In this document: positions 61,474 through 64,000 of the stretch, one piece after another
Position numbering within the stretch: position 1 is the first letter of the stretch
Layout of the letters: each line of letters opens with the position of its first letter
Assembly (NCBI GenBank): GCA_963717725.1
Contig: CAVQWS010000003.1
Span: 372,001 to 436,000, forward strand
Direction: 5' to 3'
DNA from: AC-32 sp963717725
Lineage (GTDB): Bacteria > Actinomycetota > Thermoleophilia > Gaiellales > Gaiellaceae
Length of the DNA stretch: 64,000 nt
Made by a program: the position numbers and the translations under genes
The notes under the pieces: model-generated
Databases searched by the model: none
Told to the model about the DNA's origin: nothing
Seen by the model: only the letters and a program-made list of their open reading frames with translations

Positions 61474-62175
61474 CTACGCGCGCGCGTGTGACCAAACTGT
61501 GGAGACTTCGACTCGACTCGCAGGACAGAGGTCGTTCAGCACGCAGGCCTCGCAACGCGGCGTACGGGCGATGCAGACGCGGCGGCCGTGCCAGATCAGC
61601 AGGTGCGGGAAGACGTTCCAGTGCTCGCGCGGCACGAGCTTGACCAGGTCGCGCTCGATCTTGACCGGGTCCTCTTGCCGGGTCAGCCCGAGGCGCTGCG
61701 AGAGCCGGCGCACGTGCGTGTCGACCACGATCCCCTCGGCCTGGCCGCGCTCGGCGATGACCACGTTCGCGGTCTTGCGCGCCACGCCCGGGAGCCGCAG
61801 TAGCTCGTCCATCTGGGCCGGCACCGCGCCGTCGTAGTCGTCCAGCAGCATCGCCATCGTCCCGCGTAGCGCCTTGGCCTTCTGGCGGAAGAAGCCGGTC
61901 GCGCGGATGTCGTTCTCGAGCTCTTCGGGCGGGACGGCGAGGTAGTCCTGCGGCGTGCGGTACTTCTGGAACAGCCGCTCCGTGACGCGGTTGACGTTCA
62001 CGTCGGTCGTCTGCGCCGAGAGCATCACCGAGACGAGCAGCTCCAGGTCGTTGCGATAGGTGAGCGCGATCGTCGCGTCCGGGTGCTCGGCCAGCAGCCG
62101 CTCGATGATCGGCCGGATCCGCTCGCGCTTCGGGCCGACGCGGCGGCGCGCTTCGCGCACGTAGCTGCGTGCCAT
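61474..62175 (-). CDS. nth: Endonuclease III
   Basis: A 233-residue DNA glycosylase/AP lyase. Helix-hairpin-helix LPGVARKTANVV with the catalytic Lys, catalytic Asp in VDTHVRRLS, and the [4Fe-4S] Cys set CIARTPRCEACVLNDLC. Removes oxidised pyrimidines. ATGA overlap with the helicase-nuclease gene upstream. Confidence 0.96.
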   Translation of the reverse strand: MARSYVREARRRVGPKRERIRPIIERLLAEHPDATIALTYRNDLELLVSVMLSAQTTDVNVNRVTERLFQKYRTPQDYLAVPPEELENDIRATGFFRQKAKALRGTMAMLLDDYDGAVPAQMDELLRLPGVARKTANVVIAERGQAEGIVVDTHVRRLSQRLGLTRQEDPVKIERDLVKLVPREHWNVFPHLLIWHGRRVCIARTPRCEACVLNDLCPASRVEVSTVWSHARA

Positions 62176-64000
62176 CAGCCCCGCAGCTTCGGGCCCGCGC
62201 AGACGAGGTCGAGCGCGGGGCAGTCGCGGCAGACGAACTCGTCGGGCGTCGGCCGGAACTCGTTCGCCTGGATCCGCGCGATCGCCCTGGACAGCTCGGC
62301 CTCCAGCCCCAGCAGGTCGTCGACCCGGTAGGTGCCGCTCACGACCGCGTCGGGCCGCTCGAGGAAGTGGTAGACGACCTCGACCTCCTCCGCCCCGGCC
62401 CGGAAGCAGGCGAGCGCGTAGACGAGCCGCTGCAGGTGGTAGTCGTGCTCGACGATCTCCTCCGGCGTGCCCTCGGCGAGCGAGTTCGTCTTGTAGTCGA
62501 GCACGAGCGCCTTCGCCCCTTCGCGCTGGAGCACGTCGATCCGGCCGTGGAGCAGGACCCCGTCGTGCTCGAAAGCGAACGGCAGCTCGGCGGTCGCGCC
62601 CTCGAGCGCGGCAATGCGGGCGCCGAGCTCCGACTCGCAGTACGAGGCGACGAAACCGCGGATCCGCTCGAGCTCCTCCTCGATCACGGCCGGGTAGCGG
62701 GCACGGACGAGCTCGGCGAGGTCGTCGGGCGCGGCCGGCGCGCGCAGGTCGATGCGCTCCAGTAGCGCGTGCACCGCATCGCCGATCTCTGTCGCCGCGA
62801 GGCCCGACTGGCCGGGGACGGTCCCGGCGGCATCGGCCGGGCGCAGGCCCACGACCCGCTCGACGAAGTAGCGGTACGAGCAGCGCTCGAACAACGAGAG
62901 CGCGCTGTAGGAAAGCCGCCGCACGCGGTGCAACGGCGGCGCGGGCACCTCGGCGAGCGGGGCGAGCTCAGGGGCGTCCGGCGCAGCAGCGCCGTTCTCC
63001 GAGACGGCGAACAGCTCGAGCTGCTGCTCCTCCGCCGGCGCGGGCGCGACCTCGGGCTCGGGCGCGAAGCGGTCGAGCCGCACCAGCACCCGCGCGCCGC
63101 CGCGCTCGATCTCCAGCGGGGCGGCCGCGGCTTCCTCGAGCTCGCCGGCTTCGAGCCGCTCGAGCACCCAGCCGATCGGCGTGCCCGAGTCCGCCCCACG
63201 CTCGCCGATTGCGCCGGAGACGATCAGCCGGTCGATCGCGCGCGTCATGGCGACGTAATAGAGCCGCCGCCGCTCAGCCTCCTCCGCGTCCTGCTCGGCC
63301 GCCTTCACGCTCTCGTACTCGGCCGTGGTCAGGCGCTTGCCGGTCTCGGGATCGGCGACGCGGAAGCCGAGCCGCCCGTCCGGGAGGCAGAGGATCTCGT
63401 CCGCGTCAGGCCGGGCGCGGTCACGGCCCGCGTCGGCGACGACGACGACCTTGAACTCGAGCCCTTTCGCCGAATGGATCGTCAGCAGCCGGATCACGTC
63501 CGTGCCCTCCTCCTCGGCGACCGCCTCGAGCTCGGAGGCGCCGACCGCGTCCTGCTCGGCGACGAAGCGCACGAAGCCCTGCACGTCGGGCCCGCGCAGC
63601 TCCTCGTAGGAGCGCGCCATCCGTGCGAGCTTGCGCAGGTTCGCGTAGCGGCGGCGGCCGTCCCATTGCGCGAGCACGGCGAGGTCGTAATCGTGCTCGG
63701 CGACGATCCGCTCACAGAGCCGCTCCAGCGAGAGCGACGGCGCGAGCGCCGCGAGCCGGTCGAAGCGCTGCTTGAACGCCTGGAAGAGCCGCGCGTCCTT
63801 CTCCGACGCGCCCTCCGGCACACCCTTCTCCAGCCCGGCGAACAGCGGCCGCTTCGGCGCCGCCCGTCGCAGCAACACGAGCGCGTCGTTGGAGACGCCG
63901 ACGAACGGCGAGGCGAGCACGCCCAGGAGCGCCTCGTCGTCGTAGCGGTTGTGCAGCAGCCGCAGGTAGTTGAGGAGGTCGACCACCTGCTGCTGGTGGT
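62175..64000 (-). CDS. UvrD/AddA-like helicase-nuclease, C-terminal part (runs off window)
   Basis: The visible 608 residues hold superfamily 1 helicase motifs V and VI (LTIHSAKGLEFKVVVVAD, RRRLYYVAMTRAIDRL) and a C-terminal PD-(D/E)XK nuclease (HGRIDVLQREG, ALVLDYKTN, LQRLVYALA). Cys in FERCSYRYFV and VCRDCPALDLVC probably ligate a [4Fe-4S] cluster as in AddB and AdnA/B. It processes double-strand DNA ends. The N-terminal Walker A half is outside the window. Confidence 0.92.
   Translation of the reverse strand, partial: HQQQVVDLLNYLRLLHNRYDDEALLGVLASPFVGVSNDALVLLRRAAPKRPLFAGLEKGVPEGASEKDARLFQAFKQRFDRLAALAPSLSLERLCERIVAEHDYDLAVLAQWDGRRRYANLRKLARMARSYEELRGPDVQGFVRFVAEQDAVGASELEAVAEEEGTDVIRLLTIHSAKGLEFKVVVVADAGRDRARPDADEILCLPDGRLGFRVADPETGKRLTTAEYESVKAAEQDAEEAERRRLYYVAMTRAIDRLIVSGAIGERGADSGTPIGWVLERLEAGELEEAAAAPLEIERGGARVLVRLDRFAPEPEVAPAPAEEQQLELFAVSENGAAAPDAPELAPLAEVPAPPLHRVRRLSYSALSLFERCSYRYFVERVVGLRPADAAGTVPGQSGLAATEIGDAVHALLERIDLRAPAAPDDLAELVRARYPAVIEEELERIRGFVASYCESELGARIAALEGATAELPFAFEHDGVLLHGRIDVLQREGAKALVLDYKTNSLAEGTPEEIVEHDYHLQRLVYALACFRAGAEEVEVVYHFLERPDAVVSGTYRVDDLLGLEAELSRAIARIQANEFRPTPDEFVCRDCPALDLVCAGPKLRG

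Overview
The window is about 64 kb of very GC-rich chromosome. Coding is dense on both strands, GTG and TTG starts are common, and many stop/start overlaps are of the ATGA, GTGA or TTGA kind. Gene content (NAD-glutamate dehydrogenase, DosS/DosR-like two-component pair, BTAD and LuxR-ATPase regulators, Vms1-like eRF1-fold protein, CbxX-type AAA protein, many small actinobacterial families) points to a high-GC actinobacterium. My best guess is a deep lineage such as Thermoleophilia (Gaiellales or Solirubrobacterales); this is inference, because no rRNA is present.

Layout. 0-6.3 kb: truncated acyl-CoA dehydrogenase, Rieske oxygenase, lipoprotein, receiver/HD-GYP regulator, and an M42 peptidase - thiolase - 3-hydroxyacyl-CoA dehydrogenase run. 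6.3-14 kb: a tryptophan operon with a classical ribosome-mediated attenuator (leader peptide with WGWAW), then trpE-G-D-C/F-B, an inserted methyltransferase, trpA and a membrane protein. 14-16 kb: cell-wall enzymes (VanY-type carboxypeptidase, L,D-transpeptidase) and a serine-hydrolase remnant. 16-32 kb: a neighbourhood that resembles DosR/Osd-type hypoxia or dormancy regulons: zinc alcohol dehydrogenase, GNAT-fused ADP-forming acetyl-CoA synthetase, copper nitrite reductase, phosphoketolase and acetate kinase on one strand, two universal stress proteins, a GAF-GAF histidine kinase with its LuxR-type response regulator, GAPDH, an Hsp20-like protein and an NRAMP-type transporter. 32-44 kb: HAD hydrolase, ZIP transporter, flavin reductase, two drug-type MFS pumps (one with a MarR regulator and operator), an ECF sigma factor overlapping a STAS gene tail to tail, cupredoxin, cytochrome c and an MMPL pump. 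44-51 kb: a putative genomic island next to the initiator tRNA-fMet gene. A decayed copy of the tRNA 3' half plus its terminator lies at the far end, and the cargo is regulators, a leaderless BMP-type binding protein and cupins; no integrase remains. 51-64 kb: housekeeping genes (Ppx, GdhA, RmuC, TrxB, CorA, Nth, AddA/UvrD-like helicase-nuclease), tRNA-Leu(TAA), and two structured intergenic regions.

At least eight otherwise well conserved genes carry single-base frameshifts (trpC/F twice, trpA, ackA, acs twice, HAD, flavin reductase, MFS, others). This density suggests uncorrected consensus errors at least as much as true pseudogenes, so the affected genes should be checked against reads before any loss of function is claimed.
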